DNA from: Methanomicrobiaceae archaeon
Lineage (GTDB): Archaea > Halobacteriota > Methanomicrobia > Methanomicrobiales > Methanomicrobiaceae
NCBI GenBank assembly: GCA_016937345.1
Contig: JAFGWE010000044.1
Span: 52,855-116,854, forward strand
Reading direction: 5' to 3'
Length of the DNA stretch: 64,000 bases
Shown here: positions 18,643 to 27,263 of the stretch, one piece after another
How the letters are laid out: each line of letters starts with the position of its first letter
How positions within the stretch are numbered: position 1 is the stretch's first letter
Translations under genes and position numbers: made by a program
Notes under the pieces: generated by a model
The model's input: only the letters and a program-made list of their open reading frames with translations
Database searches by the model: none
What the model was told of the DNA's origin: nothing

Positions 18643-19412
18643 TTGGGATCTACCTTCCATATCTCATTTAATTCTTCGTAATCCTTGTATGTATCCATTG
18701 AGTGCCAGAACCCGTCATGAATATAGTACCCGAGTTTTCCGTCGTTTGCAATTTTTTGTAATGTCTCTTCAAACATTACATCCTCATCCTCATTTATGTA
18801 ATCAAATATTTCTTTTTCAAGGACCATGAAACCCACGTTGATATATTCATCCATCTGAGGTTTTTCCCTGAAACTTTCCACCCTATCATCATTTAATTTG
18901 ACAATGCCATATTTGGAGTACGGGCGTGTTATTGTAATTGTTGCAATAATTCCGTGTTTTTCCTTTAAGATTTCATGCCTTTTTACAAGTTTATCCAGAT
19001 CGATATCAGCAACCCCGTCACCATATGTTGCCATGAAAGTACTGGATTTAATATAATCACAGCTAATAAGGAGTCTTTTTGCAGTTTTTGACTCTATACC
19101 TGTCTGAACGAATGACAACTCCCAGTCATCTTTTGCCGGTGGCTTTTTGATATCAGATAATTTTACACAAATATTCTGGTTCAGATTATATTGATTTAAA
19201 AAATAGTCAACAATCATTTCGCCTTTGTATCCAAGCGTTAATACAAATTTATTGAAATTACTGTGAGAATATATTTTCATTATATGCCAGATAATTGGAT
19301 ATTCACCAAGTTCTATCAGGGGTTTTGGCATCTCTCTAGTTTTTTCGCTGAGGCGTGTCCCCCTACCTCCACAAAAAAGAACTACATCATAATTATCTTT
19401 ATCCGGAATCAT
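18621..19412 (-). CDS. rfbF: glucose-1-phosphate cytidylyltransferase
   Basis: The 263-residue nucleotidyltransferase has VVLFCGGRGTRLSEKT with the GGxGTRL signature, MPKPLIELGEYPIIWHIM, TYGDGVADIDL and INVGFMVLEKEIFDYI, the typical pattern of RfbF/DdhA. The reaction is CTP plus glucose 1-phosphate to CDP-glucose. It is the first gene of a five-gene minus-strand unit (rfbF, rfbG, cupin, reductase, GT2), and a 194-base gap separates it from the divergent plus-strand ulosonate operon, where both promoters must lie. Confidence 0.92.
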   Translation of the reverse strand: MIPDKDNYDVVLFCGGRGTRLSEKTREMPKPLIELGEYPIIWHIMKIYSHSNFNKFVLTLGYKGEMIVDYFLNQYNLNQNICVKLSDIKKPPAKDDWELSFVQTGIESKTAKRLLISCDYIKSSTFMATYGDGVADIDLDKLVKRHEILKEKHGIIATITITRPYSKYGIVKLNDDRVESFREKPQMDEYINVGFMVLEKEIFDYINEDEDVMFEETLQKIANDGKLGYYIHDGFWHSMDTYKDYEELNEIWKVDPKWKLWND

Positions 19413-19606
19413 TTACTGTTTATTTGTATTTTTATGTATAAAATGAATCGGCCTTATACAGCCTGTAATAATTACAGTTGAACCAGCAAATCAAAACAAT
19501 CGCTTTAAAGGCTCATGATTATCTATGGAACAGGATTAATTAATAACAACATTCAACACATAATTGGTTGATTAGAAATATGCAAATTTAAGGATACTTA
19601 ATTTCT

Positions 19607-21253
19607 ATGACAAATAAAGCAACAAAACAAGTCAAAATATTGGATTGCACACTGCGGGACGGAGGTTACTGCAATAACTGGCAATTTGAAAAAAAATTGG
19701 CAGGTACGGTTGTTAATTCTTTATCCAATGCCGGTGTGGATCTAATCGAAATAGGATATAAATCCCCGCAGAGCCATTCAAGTAAATCATATGAAGGACT
19801 GTTCAGGTACTGCAATGAAAGTCAACTCCGTTTTTTGACAAATTATCCTGACACTGAATATGCTTTCATGGTAGACACAAAAGAGTTCCTCATTGATAAT
19901 AAAGTAAACATAAAAGCGATTGATGAGTGTATTCCATCATGCAATGAATCCATTTTTACCTGGGCAAGGCTTGCAACTTACTATCCGGGACTACATGGAA
20001 CAGTAGAACTGGCAGACGTTTTTTGTGACCTTGGGTACCGAACTACCATAAACCTTATGGGGACATCTCTTCTGAATCATAAGGATTTAGAAAAGGCATT
20101 TTCTCTTGCCGCAACAGGAAACCAGGATGTATTATATTTTTCGGATTCTTTTGGAGATTTAAGACCAAATGAGGTCTGTCAATGCATCAATCTTATTCAA
20201 CAGTTCTACAAAGGGAGCATAGGCATTCATACACATGATAACAACGGACTGGCATTTGCAAATACTATTGCAGCAATTGATGCAGGTATTGATTTTGTTG
20301 ACGCCACTATAAGAGGCATGGGGCGGGGAGCAGGCAATCTGAGATTAGAACAGATTTTATTGTATTCATACTTTAAAATGGACAATACCAATATCAACCC
20401 GTCAGAACTTCTGGAAGTAATTGATTCTGTATTCATCCCGCTTCAACAGAAATACAAGTGGGGATGGGACTATACCTATATGCTCAGTGCTATGCAAAAT
20501 ATTCATCCCACATATTGCCAGCACCTTCGAACCAGTAATCAGTACAACATTGAGCAGGTGAGTGCCATTCTTAATGGCATTGATCCATCACAGCGTGAGA
20601 CGTTCAATGAAAATGCCCTCCTCAAAGCCATTGATTCTGCTGTAAACGAACCTCTCCAGATGAATGAACCTCTTGTTGAACTGCCATTATACAAACCACC
20701 TGAAGAAAGCTCTTTCCTGGTAATAGCAACTGGACCAAGCACTGATACCTATCGTGATGAGCTTGTTGCATTTATTGATCAGAAATCCCCTGTAGTTATT
20801 GAATGTAATCCCAAGAACACTGTATTTGAAGATGTTTCAGACAGATATCTAAAAGCAATATTAAACTGGGTCAGACTACAGAAAGCATTAGATTCTCCGG
20901 ATCTCTCAAAAGCCCCAATTATCACAGGGCTTACAAAAATTCCGGAAAAATACCAGACTCATGTCAATGTGTGTTCATTCCCCTGCCATATAAGCAAAGG
21001 AAATACTATGCTACAAAAAGCAAGTATGACACTCCCTGCCTATGTTGTAGGCATGTTTGCAGTAGGACTTGCTCTTCTGTCAAGACCCTCAAAAGTATAT
21101 CTTGCAGGTTTTGACGGATATAAAGACACTCATAATTCCAAACATCAGGAGATGAATGCTTTCTGGAAGGTAACTTCATTATATCCTCTTGTTTCAATAA
21201 CCCCAACAACATATTCGCTTAAAATTGAACCGGTTTATCACCTGATCAAATGA
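19607..21253 (+). CDS. HMGL-like (pyruvate carboxyltransferase family) aldolase fused to a MptE/DUF115-like domain
   Basis: The 548-residue protein joins two domains. Residues about 8-300 are a DRE-TIM metallolyase barrel: ILDCTLRDGGYCNNW, LIEIGYKSPQS, the metal-binding GIHTHDNNGLAFAN and DATIRGMGRGAGNLRLEQ. These resemble 4-hydroxy-2-oxovalerate aldolase and homocitrate-synthase-like enzymes that make or break bonds next to a keto acid. Residues about 365-545 start with FLVIATGPSTDTY and include VYLAGFDGY, like the MptE/DUF115 Rossmann domain found in pterin kinases and flagellin-glycosylation (Maf) proteins. It heads an operon with a ferredoxin, a phosphatase, an HpaI aldolase and a CMP transferase. 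Reaction unknown; an acyl or aldol step on a keto acid sugar is inferred. Confidence 0.8.
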   Translation: MTNKATKQVKILDCTLRDGGYCNNWQFEKKLAGTVVNSLSNAGVDLIEIGYKSPQSHSSKSYEGLFRYCNESQLRFLTNYPDTEYAFMVDTKEFLIDNKVNIKAIDECIPSCNESIFTWARLATYYPGLHGTVELADVFCDLGYRTTINLMGTSLLNHKDLEKAFSLAATGNQDVLYFSDSFGDLRPNEVCQCINLIQQFYKGSIGIHTHDNNGLAFANTIAAIDAGIDFVDATIRGMGRGAGNLRLEQILLYSYFKMDNTNINPSELLEVIDSVFIPLQQKYKWGWDYTYMLSAMQNIHPTYCQHLRTSNQYNIEQVSAILNGIDPSQRETFNENALLKAIDSAVNEPLQMNEPLVELPLYKPPEESSFLVIATGPSTDTYRDELVAFIDQKSPVVIECNPKNTVFEDVSDRYLKAILNWVRLQKALDSPDLSKAPIITGLTKIPEKYQTHVNVCSFPCHISKGNTMLQKASMTLPAYVVGMFAVGLALLSRPSKVYLAGFDGYKDTHNSKHQEMNAFWKVTSLYPLVSITPTTYSLKIEPVYHLIK

Positions 21254-21350
21254 TTTCTGATATGAAAACATACCCTTATGTACTTGAAGGCTGAGGTAAC
21301 AAAAGTATTCACACACCCTAATGGAACTACTAAATTGCGGAGGCTGTTAA

Positions 21351-22352
21351 ATGAACAGATATAAACAGGCACAATCATTGATGGAAAAGAGAAATTTCAT
21401 AAAAATTGTTTGCGGAGCGGGAAATGAAGATTCGGATGAAGTCCGGAGACTGACACTTGTATATACACTGGCCGGTGCAGCAGCCATTGATGTGTCAGCC
21501 AATCCAGATATTGTCAGAAATGCAGTTAAAGGAATTGATGCTGCATTTCGGATAGCACCGGAGCTTGATATTATTATTGAGGCCAGACCATTCATCAATG
21601 TGAGTGTCGGGCTAAAAGGGGATCCACATGCACGGAAAGCACAGATTCTTGAAGACATGTGTATTCAGTGTGGTAAATGCGCAGAAGTATGCGAACAAAA
21701 TGCAATAAGTGATGATTTTATTATAATCACCCAGCGTTGCATAGGATGTGGAATCTGTGCAGAAGAATGCAGTTCAGATGCCATAGAATTTTTCCATAAA
21801 CGCGTTGAGTTAACAACAGTTCTTCCGGATTGCATTAAAGAGGGGGCAGAGATGCTGGAACTCCATGCAGTAACAGATGACGATGTCTCTGTTCTTAATG
21901 ACTGGAAAATACTTGACGTGCTCATACCAGAGAATTACATTAGTGTGTGTCTCGATCGCTCACTACTCTCAGATAAACAACTAGTCGAAAGGATCGAAAA
22001 ACTCTATGATATTACCGGTGAGCGGCTTATTGTGCAGGCCGACGGAGCACCAATGAGTGGCGGAAGCGATGATTATAATACAACTCTTCAGGCAGTTGCA
22101 ATTGCTGACATCGTCCAGAAAAGCAAAATCCCTGTAAAAATTCTCGCATCGGGCGGTACAAATTCAAAAAGCCAGGAACTTGCCACATTATGTGGTGTCC
22201 GTGTACATGGTGTATCACTAGGTACACATGCACGAAAAATTGTCAGATCACTTATCAATTCCGAGGATTTTGAAAATAATACTGAACTAATCAAACAGGC
22301 TGTTCTAACAGCCCGCAAACTTGTCCTTGAAAGCAGACCGGAACAGATGTGA
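21351..22352 (+). CDS. two-[4Fe-4S] ferredoxin-domain protein, LdpA-like
   Basis: The 333-residue protein carries two ferredoxin motifs in the middle, CIQCGKCAEVC near residue 104 and CIGCGICAEEC near residue 127, flanked by a barrel-like N-terminal part (residues 15-95) and a C-terminal part (about 150-330) with ADGAPMSGG and KILASGGTNS. The layout recalls cyanobacterial LdpA and related proteins; this assignment is from memory of the family. GGAGG lies 7 bases before the ATG. It is the second gene of the ulosonate-type operon. It may bring electrons or act itself as a barrel enzyme; no reaction is known. Confidence 0.75.
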   Translation: MNRYKQAQSLMEKRNFIKIVCGAGNEDSDEVRRLTLVYTLAGAAAIDVSANPDIVRNAVKGIDAAFRIAPELDIIIEARPFINVSVGLKGDPHARKAQILEDMCIQCGKCAEVCEQNAISDDFIIITQRCIGCGICAEECSSDAIEFFHKRVELTTVLPDCIKEGAEMLELHAVTDDDVSVLNDWKILDVLIPENYISVCLDRSLLSDKQLVERIEKLYDITGERLIVQADGAPMSGGSDDYNTTLQAVAIADIVQKSKIPVKILASGGTNSKSQELATLCGVRVHGVSLGTHARKIVRSLINSEDFENNTELIKQAVLTARKLVLESRPEQM

Positions 22353-22371
22353 TAACCTCGGGAGTAAATAT

Positions 22372-23130
22372 ATGGTTAACCTTTACATTTCCGATCAAGA
22401 TATTGACAATATTCATCTTGCGATTCTGGATAAAGATGGAACAATCATGGAGCTTCACCATTACTGGGTTCAGATGATTAAGCTAAGGACGGATTATATC
22501 GCAGAGGAACTCAGTCTGAATGATAAAGAAAAAGCAGGACTTATGTTCGCAATGGGAGCAGACACCAGTAAAAACCGGTTGCGTCCTGAAGGTCCGGTTG
22601 GCCTGAAGCCACGTGGAGTCGTACTGCAGGCTGCAGCAGATTATTTAAAGACAACCAATCACTTTGAGACATTATCTGTCTGTTCGGATGCTTTTGATCA
22701 TATTGATCAAATCTCCTCTGAAATGTTCCCCCGTCTCATCAGGCCTATACCCGGTGCTGTAGAACTTTTGCACTCACTTCATGAGAGAGGTTGCAAAATT
22801 GCCATTGCAACAACTGACCGTACCGAACGTGCTCAGCTCGCAATGGAATATCTGAATTGCGCAGATATAATTGACTCCATTATCGGTGCAGATATTGTAA
22901 AGATGCCAAAACCAAATCCTGAGACCATCTTAAAAATCTTTAATAAAACCGGATGCGATAAGAAACGGACAATCATGGTTGGTGATGCCATAACAGATGT
23001 AAAAATGGGTGTAAAAGCACAATGTAAAGCATCTGTTGGAGTACTTACAGGACTCACTCATGCAGATGAACTTATGCAGATCACACCTTACGTAATTGAA
23101 AGTATCTCCAAAATAGAGATAAAGGATTAA
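22372..23130 (+). CDS. HAD-superfamily phosphatase
   Basis: About 252 residues with the HAD motifs in order: LDKDGTI (nucleophile Asp and acid Asp) near residue 16, IATTDRTERA (motif II), the lysine in MPKPNPETI, and MVGDAITDVKMG (motif IV). The start is the ATG at 22372 with GGGAG 8 bases upstream; an upstream start would lie in the preceding gene. In a CMP-ulosonate operon, a phosphatase is needed to remove the phosphate after aldol condensation, as KdsC does for Kdo 8-phosphate and NeuB-linked phosphatases for Neu5Ac 9-phosphate. That role fits but is inferred from position. Confidence 0.85.
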   Translation: MVNLYISDQDIDNIHLAILDKDGTIMELHHYWVQMIKLRTDYIAEELSLNDKEKAGLMFAMGADTSKNRLRPEGPVGLKPRGVVLQAAADYLKTTNHFETLSVCSDAFDHIDQISSEMFPRLIRPIPGAVELLHSLHERGCKIAIATTDRTERAQLAMEYLNCADIIDSIIGADIVKMPKPNPETILKIFNKTGCDKKRTIMVGDAITDVKMGVKAQCKASVGVLTGLTHADELMQITPYVIESISKIEIKD

Positions 23131-23147
23131 TTTGAGATATACTGCAT

Positions 23148-23954
23148 ATGATGCGGTCTAATGACCTGAAAAATCGGCTGAAAGAAGGAGATGTTGTGGC
23201 CGGACCCTGGTGCGTCCTTCCGTCACCGGATTTAATTGAAATTATTGGCAGGACAGGAATGGACTTTGCCATTCTTGATATGGAACACGGGCCTCATTCT
23301 ATTCAGTCTCTTGTAAATATGGTAAGAGCAGCAGATGCCTGTGGATGCGCCCCAATTGTCAGAGTTGCAAAAAACGACGAGGCACTAATACTTCATGCAC
23401 TTGACATTGGTGCTACTGGTGTAATTGTCCCACATATCGAATCATGTGAAGATGCGTACAAAGCAATCAGTTATGCAAAGTATCATCCACTGGGAAACAG
23501 AGGATTTTCTCCCTATACGCGGGCAGGGGGATATTCTCCAAAAGATCTAAAAAATCACACATATGAGCAGAATAACCGGACAGTTCTTGGTCTTTTGCTT
23601 GAAGGTATAGAAGGGATAAATAACCTTGATGAGATTCTTGCAATAAAAGGTATTTCAGATAAGATTGATTTCATCTATATAGGAGCTTATGATCTGTCAC
23701 AGGCAGTAGGTCATCCCGGCGAGATAGATCACCCCCAGGTCAGAAATCACCTGAAAACATGTATAAATAAAATCAAGAAATCCGGAATTGCACCAGGGGG
23801 ATATGTTGCTAAAAATGGTGATGATATGAAATGGATGTGTGATTTGGGTATGCAGATAATTACACTGCTTCCCGACTGTACCTTAATTTATGATGCATTT
23901 GCCTCTGTGATTCATACATTTGATGAGATTAAACCAAAAGAGAGAAGAAAATGA
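23148..23954 (+). CDS. HpcH/HpaI-family class II aldolase
   Basis: The 268-residue protein belongs to the HpaI/2-dehydro-3-deoxyglucarate aldolase family. It has FAILDMEHGPHS, PIVRVAKNDEALILHALDIGATGVIVPHIES with the metal-side Glu, HPLGNRGFSPYTRAGGY and IGAYDLSQAVG. These enzymes add pyruvate to an aldehyde to give a 2-keto-3-deoxy acid, or the reverse. Directly upstream of a KdsB-type CMP transferase gene (four-base ATGA overlap), it is the best candidate for making the ulosonic acid that KdsB activates, in place of the PEP-dependent KdsA/NeuB route. Confidence 0.88.
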   Translation: MMRSNDLKNRLKEGDVVAGPWCVLPSPDLIEIIGRTGMDFAILDMEHGPHSIQSLVNMVRAADACGCAPIVRVAKNDEALILHALDIGATGVIVPHIESCEDAYKAISYAKYHPLGNRGFSPYTRAGGYSPKDLKNHTYEQNNRTVLGLLLEGIEGINNLDEILAIKGISDKIDFIYIGAYDLSQAVGHPGEIDHPQVRNHLKTCINKIKKSGIAPGGYVAKNGDDMKWMCDLGMQIITLLPDCTLIYDAFASVIHTFDEIKPKERRK

Positions 23955-24688
23955 AAGTTGTTGGAATGATACCGGCACGGCTGGAATCAAGCCGTCTCCC
24001 TGAAAAGGCACTTGCAGAGATATGTGGTCTTCCAATGATTATTCATACATACAAGAGAGCCATGCTTGCAAAAAAATTGGATGATGTTTATATAGCAACA
24101 GATAATCCCAAAATAAAGTCCTTAGTAGAGCAATATGGAGGTAAAGTCATTATGACAGGGAAGCATCACAAAACCGGCTCAGATCGTCTGGCAGAAGCCT
24201 GCCAGAAAATTGACTGTGATATTGTTGTCAATATCCAGGGAGATGAGCCTCTTGTAAATCCGGATCATATTGATGCAATTGTTGCACCACTTATTTCAGA
24301 TCCAAATGTGAAGATCTCCGTAGGTGTTACAAAATATAACAAAAAGAACAGCCCATCCGATATTAAGGCAGTTTTAGACCTGAATAGTGATATACTATAC
24401 TGCTCAAGAACAGATCTTCCAAGTGATGCCAGAACAGCTGTTGAAACAATGCTTAAGATGAGTTTTATCGTTCCCTTTAGGAAGGAATTCTTAATGCAGT
24501 ATTCTTCATGGAATCCAACACCCTTAGAACAGATAGAATATAACGAATATCTGCGGGTTCTGGAACATGGAGAGAAAATCAGGGCAGTTTATGTTGAAGA
24601 TGCTAAAATAAGCGTTGACACTCCTGAGGATCTGGAAGAAGTGCGTATATTAATGAGTTTGGATTCACTCAGACAAAATTACATGTAG
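23951..24688 (+). CDS. 3-deoxy-D-manno-octulosonate cytidylyltransferase family protein (KdsB-like)
   Basis: The 245-residue protein shows the KdsB pattern closely: IPARLESSRLPEKAL at residues 7-21, IYIATDNP-like YIATDNPKI, HKTGSDRLAEA, VVNIQGDEPLVNPDHID and a C-terminal DAKISVDTPEDLEEV. The reaction is CTP plus a 3-deoxy-2-ulosonic acid to the CMP sugar. Archaea lack Kdo-lipid A, so the substrate is presumably a Kdo-like acid used in a surface glycan. It is translationally coupled to the HpaI-type aldolase. Start is the ATG overlapping the aldolase stop. Confidence 0.88.
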   Translation: MKVVGMIPARLESSRLPEKALAEICGLPMIIHTYKRAMLAKKLDDVYIATDNPKIKSLVEQYGGKVIMTGKHHKTGSDRLAEACQKIDCDIVVNIQGDEPLVNPDHIDAIVAPLISDPNVKISVGVTKYNKKNSPSDIKAVLDLNSDILYCSRTDLPSDARTAVETMLKMSFIVPFRKEFLMQYSSWNPTPLEQIEYNEYLRVLEHGEKIRAVYVEDAKISVDTPEDLEEVRILMSLDSLRQNYM

Positions 24689-24762
24689 CCAAGGTATAAA
24701 ATATATGGACTTGTTTCTAAAATCACTTTATACTATGGAATTAGTAATATGAGGACCAGAAG

Positions 24763-26268
24763 ATGAAGAATAAAGTTATTTTATTAAATTTTCTCCCGGC
24801 AATTGATGCTTCCTATTCCCATAAGGGAAGCATATATCCAAGCACAGCATCAATGCTGATTGGGACTATTTTAAAGCAGGGTGGTTTTGATGTTGCTATC
24901 ATTGATGGCGCATTTCACGAGGATTATATTGACAAATTAAAAAGCATGCTCACTGATGATGTGATCTATGTCGGCATGACTGTCATGACAACACAAATTT
25001 CTTTTGCACTTGAGGCATCAAAAGTCATTAAAGCAGTTAATCCTACAATAAAAGTAGTCTGGGGCGGCCCTCATCCAACGCTTTTCCCTGCAGAAACACT
25101 TCAGGACAATAATATTGATATCGTTGTCATCAATGAAGGTGCAGATACATCCCTTAAGCTTGCCCATAATTTCAGGGATGGCCGTTCTCCTGAATCAATA
25201 ACTGGAATTGGATTTAAGAATCAGTCTGGCATGCATATTACAGAGCCGGCAGATCTTGACAACCTCAATGAGTTGCCATTCTTTGATTTCTCGCTGATAG
25301 AACTTGAAAACTATCTTAATCCTGCCTCATCATCTGTATACCAGAGAGAATTTCCATTATATAATAATCAAATCCGTGTGATGCCAATCTTAACCGCACT
25401 TGGATGTCCATATAAGTGCCAGTTCTGTTTTAATGTAATTTTAAAGCGAAAGTATCGCTTTAAATCTGCAGAATCAATTGTTTCCGAAATTAAAAAACTG
25501 ATAGCCAAGTATGATGCCAATACATTCTTCTTTCTGGATGAGGATTTTTTCATCAATAAAAAACGAGTTCTTGAATTTATTGATCTTGTTGAAAAAGAAC
25601 AACTTCATTTCAACTGGAGAATGTGGTGCCGTGTCGATCATTTCAAGGATAATTACATTAACAGAGATCTCATCAACAGACTTGCCGCAATAGGTCACGG
25701 GTCACTGGTTATGGGAGGTGAGAGTGCCAATCAGGAAATCCTTGATGCATTATGCAAGGGAATTACTCCGGAACAGATAAAAAACTCATTAAACACAATA
25801 TCAGGTACACGGATAATGCCGCGTTACAGTTTCATGGTTGGTCTTGAAGATGAAAATATAGAGCAAATACAGGAAACATATCGGTTTTGTCTTGAACTTC
25901 ACAGGATAAACCCTGACGTTGACATTTCCGGACCGTTTATTTTTAGGCTATATCCCGGTTCTCCAATATATGACAGGATTGTAAAAAAATATGATATTGA
26001 TATTCCATCAGATCTTGAAAAATGGATTGTACTGCTAAAAGAAGAGTCAACATATACCCACATACCTTGGACACCTGAAAAATTCCAGAAAATTACCCAC
26101 CTTCTGACATTCTATTCCACCTTTGCATTCATGAAAAAAACAGATATGGGTCGGACAATAAAAGGAACGATATGTCGTATAATCAGCTCATTTTCTAAAT
26201 TCAGACTGAAGTATTTTATTTTTCAGCTGCCATTTGAATACTGGCTGGTTAACAAATATCTGAAATAA
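24763..26268 (+). CDS. B12-binding-domain radical SAM protein
   Basis: 501 residues with a cobalamin-binding Rossmann region at the N-terminus (VVWGGPHPTLFP near residue 105, then NIDIVVINEGA) and a radical SAM core with GCPYKCQFC (C-x3-C-x2-C) near residue 217, followed by FFFLDEDFF and VMGGESANQEIL. GAGG lies 8 bases before the ATG. It follows the ulosonate operon by 74 bases on the same strand and may tailor its product or a lipid carrier. It ends 15 bases before the left inverted repeat of an insertion sequence and appears intact. Confidence 0.85.
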   Translation: MKNKVILLNFLPAIDASYSHKGSIYPSTASMLIGTILKQGGFDVAIIDGAFHEDYIDKLKSMLTDDVIYVGMTVMTTQISFALEASKVIKAVNPTIKVVWGGPHPTLFPAETLQDNNIDIVVINEGADTSLKLAHNFRDGRSPESITGIGFKNQSGMHITEPADLDNLNELPFFDFSLIELENYLNPASSSVYQREFPLYNNQIRVMPILTALGCPYKCQFCFNVILKRKYRFKSAESIVSEIKKLIAKYDANTFFFLDEDFFINKKRVLEFIDLVEKEQLHFNWRMWCRVDHFKDNYINRDLINRLAAIGHGSLVMGGESANQEILDALCKGITPEQIKNSLNTISGTRIMPRYSFMVGLEDENIEQIQETYRFCLELHRINPDVDISGPFIFRLYPGSPIYDRIVKKYDIDIPSDLEKWIVLLKEESTYTHIPWTPEKFQKITHLLTFYSTFAFMKKTDMGRTIKGTICRIISSFSKFRLKYFIFQLPFEYWLVNKYLK

Positions 26269-26283
26269 AAAATTATAAAAATG

Positions 26284-26301
26284 TGGCCTTGTAGAAATCC
26301 T
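26284..26301 (+). repeat. left terminal inverted repeat of the IS
   Basis: The 18 bases begin TGGCCTTGTAGAAA and match the reverse complement of 27246-27263 at 15 positions (differences at 5, 6 and 15). Confidence 0.85.
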
Positions 26302-26384
26302 CTAAGAAAATAGCGACCAAAAGATCGATCGTACAGGAACTCCAATTCTATTCAACCACGAATATGACAGGAGTTCCTTAAACA

Positions 26385-27236
26385 ATGTCTGAAAACTGGT
26401 ACATCAACTTTGTGAAAACATCTCTCGAAGTAATAGAAAATTCACATGTACCTCTCAGATCATCTAAATTCTCTAAGAATAAATATACGCAACATCAACT
26501 TCTGGCACTAATTTTCTTAAAAGAAAAGATAGGAAATGATTATCGTGATTTTACGGAGTTACTACCCAATTGGACTACTATTACCGATATTCTTCAATTA
26601 GAACAAATACCTCATTATACAATTCTACAAAAATTTCTCTCAAGAATCCCTGCACTCACATTTCGAATAATCCTAAAAAATATAATTAGAAGATTACACC
26701 TGAAAGGAGAACAGATCAAGATTACATCGATAGATTCTACCGTGTTTACCAGTTCATATGCAAGTCATTACTATTCTAAAAGAATCAATAAAACTCGTAA
26801 AATTTTTATTAAGGCTTCAATTGCCATTGAATCTGATAATTTGATCATCCTGGGTTGGAAATTTTCAAAGATACCAGTACATGACTCTCAACATGCAAAA
26901 TCACTGATAAATCAGGTCGTAAGAATAACAAAATCAGATTACTTTACGATGGATAAAGGATATGATTCTGAAGATATTCATAAATACATTAGAGATATTG
27001 TCAAAGCAGAATCTGTGATTCCTGTCAGAAAATGGAATGGAAATATATACTCAGGTAAATACAGGATGGAGATGATTAAGAATTTTAATCAGGTTAAATA
27101 TGGACAGAGAAATATGGTGGAAACCGTCTTTTCTGTGATTAAAAGAAGATATGGTGAGAATGTCAGGTCGAGAAAATATTTCAACCAAATAAAAGAGATC
27201 AAAATCAGAATGTTAATCCACGATATGACTCTTTAA
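26385..27236 (+). CDS. IS5-family transposase (DDE type)
   Basis: The 283-residue protein has the three acidic catalytic residues of DDE transposases: D117 in SIDST, D190 in FTMDKGYDS and E246 in NMVETVFSVIKRRYG, the last with the spaced Arg/Lys of the Y-(2)-R-(3)-E-(6)-K pattern. AGGAGTTCC lies upstream of the ATG. No frameshift or internal stop is present, so the element may still be active. The family call (IS5-like, DDE_Tnp_1) rests on these motifs and on the TGGC-type ends; the subgroup was not determined. Confidence 0.88.
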   Translation: MSENWYINFVKTSLEVIENSHVPLRSSKFSKNKYTQHQLLALIFLKEKIGNDYRDFTELLPNWTTITDILQLEQIPHYTILQKFLSRIPALTFRIILKNIIRRLHLKGEQIKITSIDSTVFTSSYASHYYSKRINKTRKIFIKASIAIESDNLIILGWKFSKIPVHDSQHAKSLINQVVRITKSDYFTMDKGYDSEDIHKYIRDIVKAESVIPVRKWNGNIYSGKYRMEMIKNFNQVKYGQRNMVETVFSVIKRRYGENVRSRKYFNQIKEIKIRMLIHDMTL

Positions 27237-27245
27237 AAAAGTGAT

Positions 27246-27263
27246 AGGTTTTCTACAGAGCCA
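27246..27263 (-). repeat. right terminal inverted repeat of the IS
   Basis: The reverse complement begins TGGCTCTGTAGAAA. On the minus strand this repeat encodes the last residues and the TAG stop (27253-27255) of the neighbouring radical SAM gene. Confidence 0.85.

Larger units (their letters stand above)
26284..27263 (+). mobile_element. IS5-like insertion sequence, complete
   Basis: The 980-base element is bounded by imperfect 18-base inverted repeats (26284-26301 and the reverse complement of 27246-27263, matching at 15 of 18 positions, ends starting TGGC). One transposase gene lies between them and looks intact. No convincing target-site duplication is visible in the flanking A-rich DNA, so the exact ends may be off by a few bases. 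It sits between two convergent B12-radical SAM genes, and its right repeat overlaps the 3' end of the second one. Confidence 0.85.
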
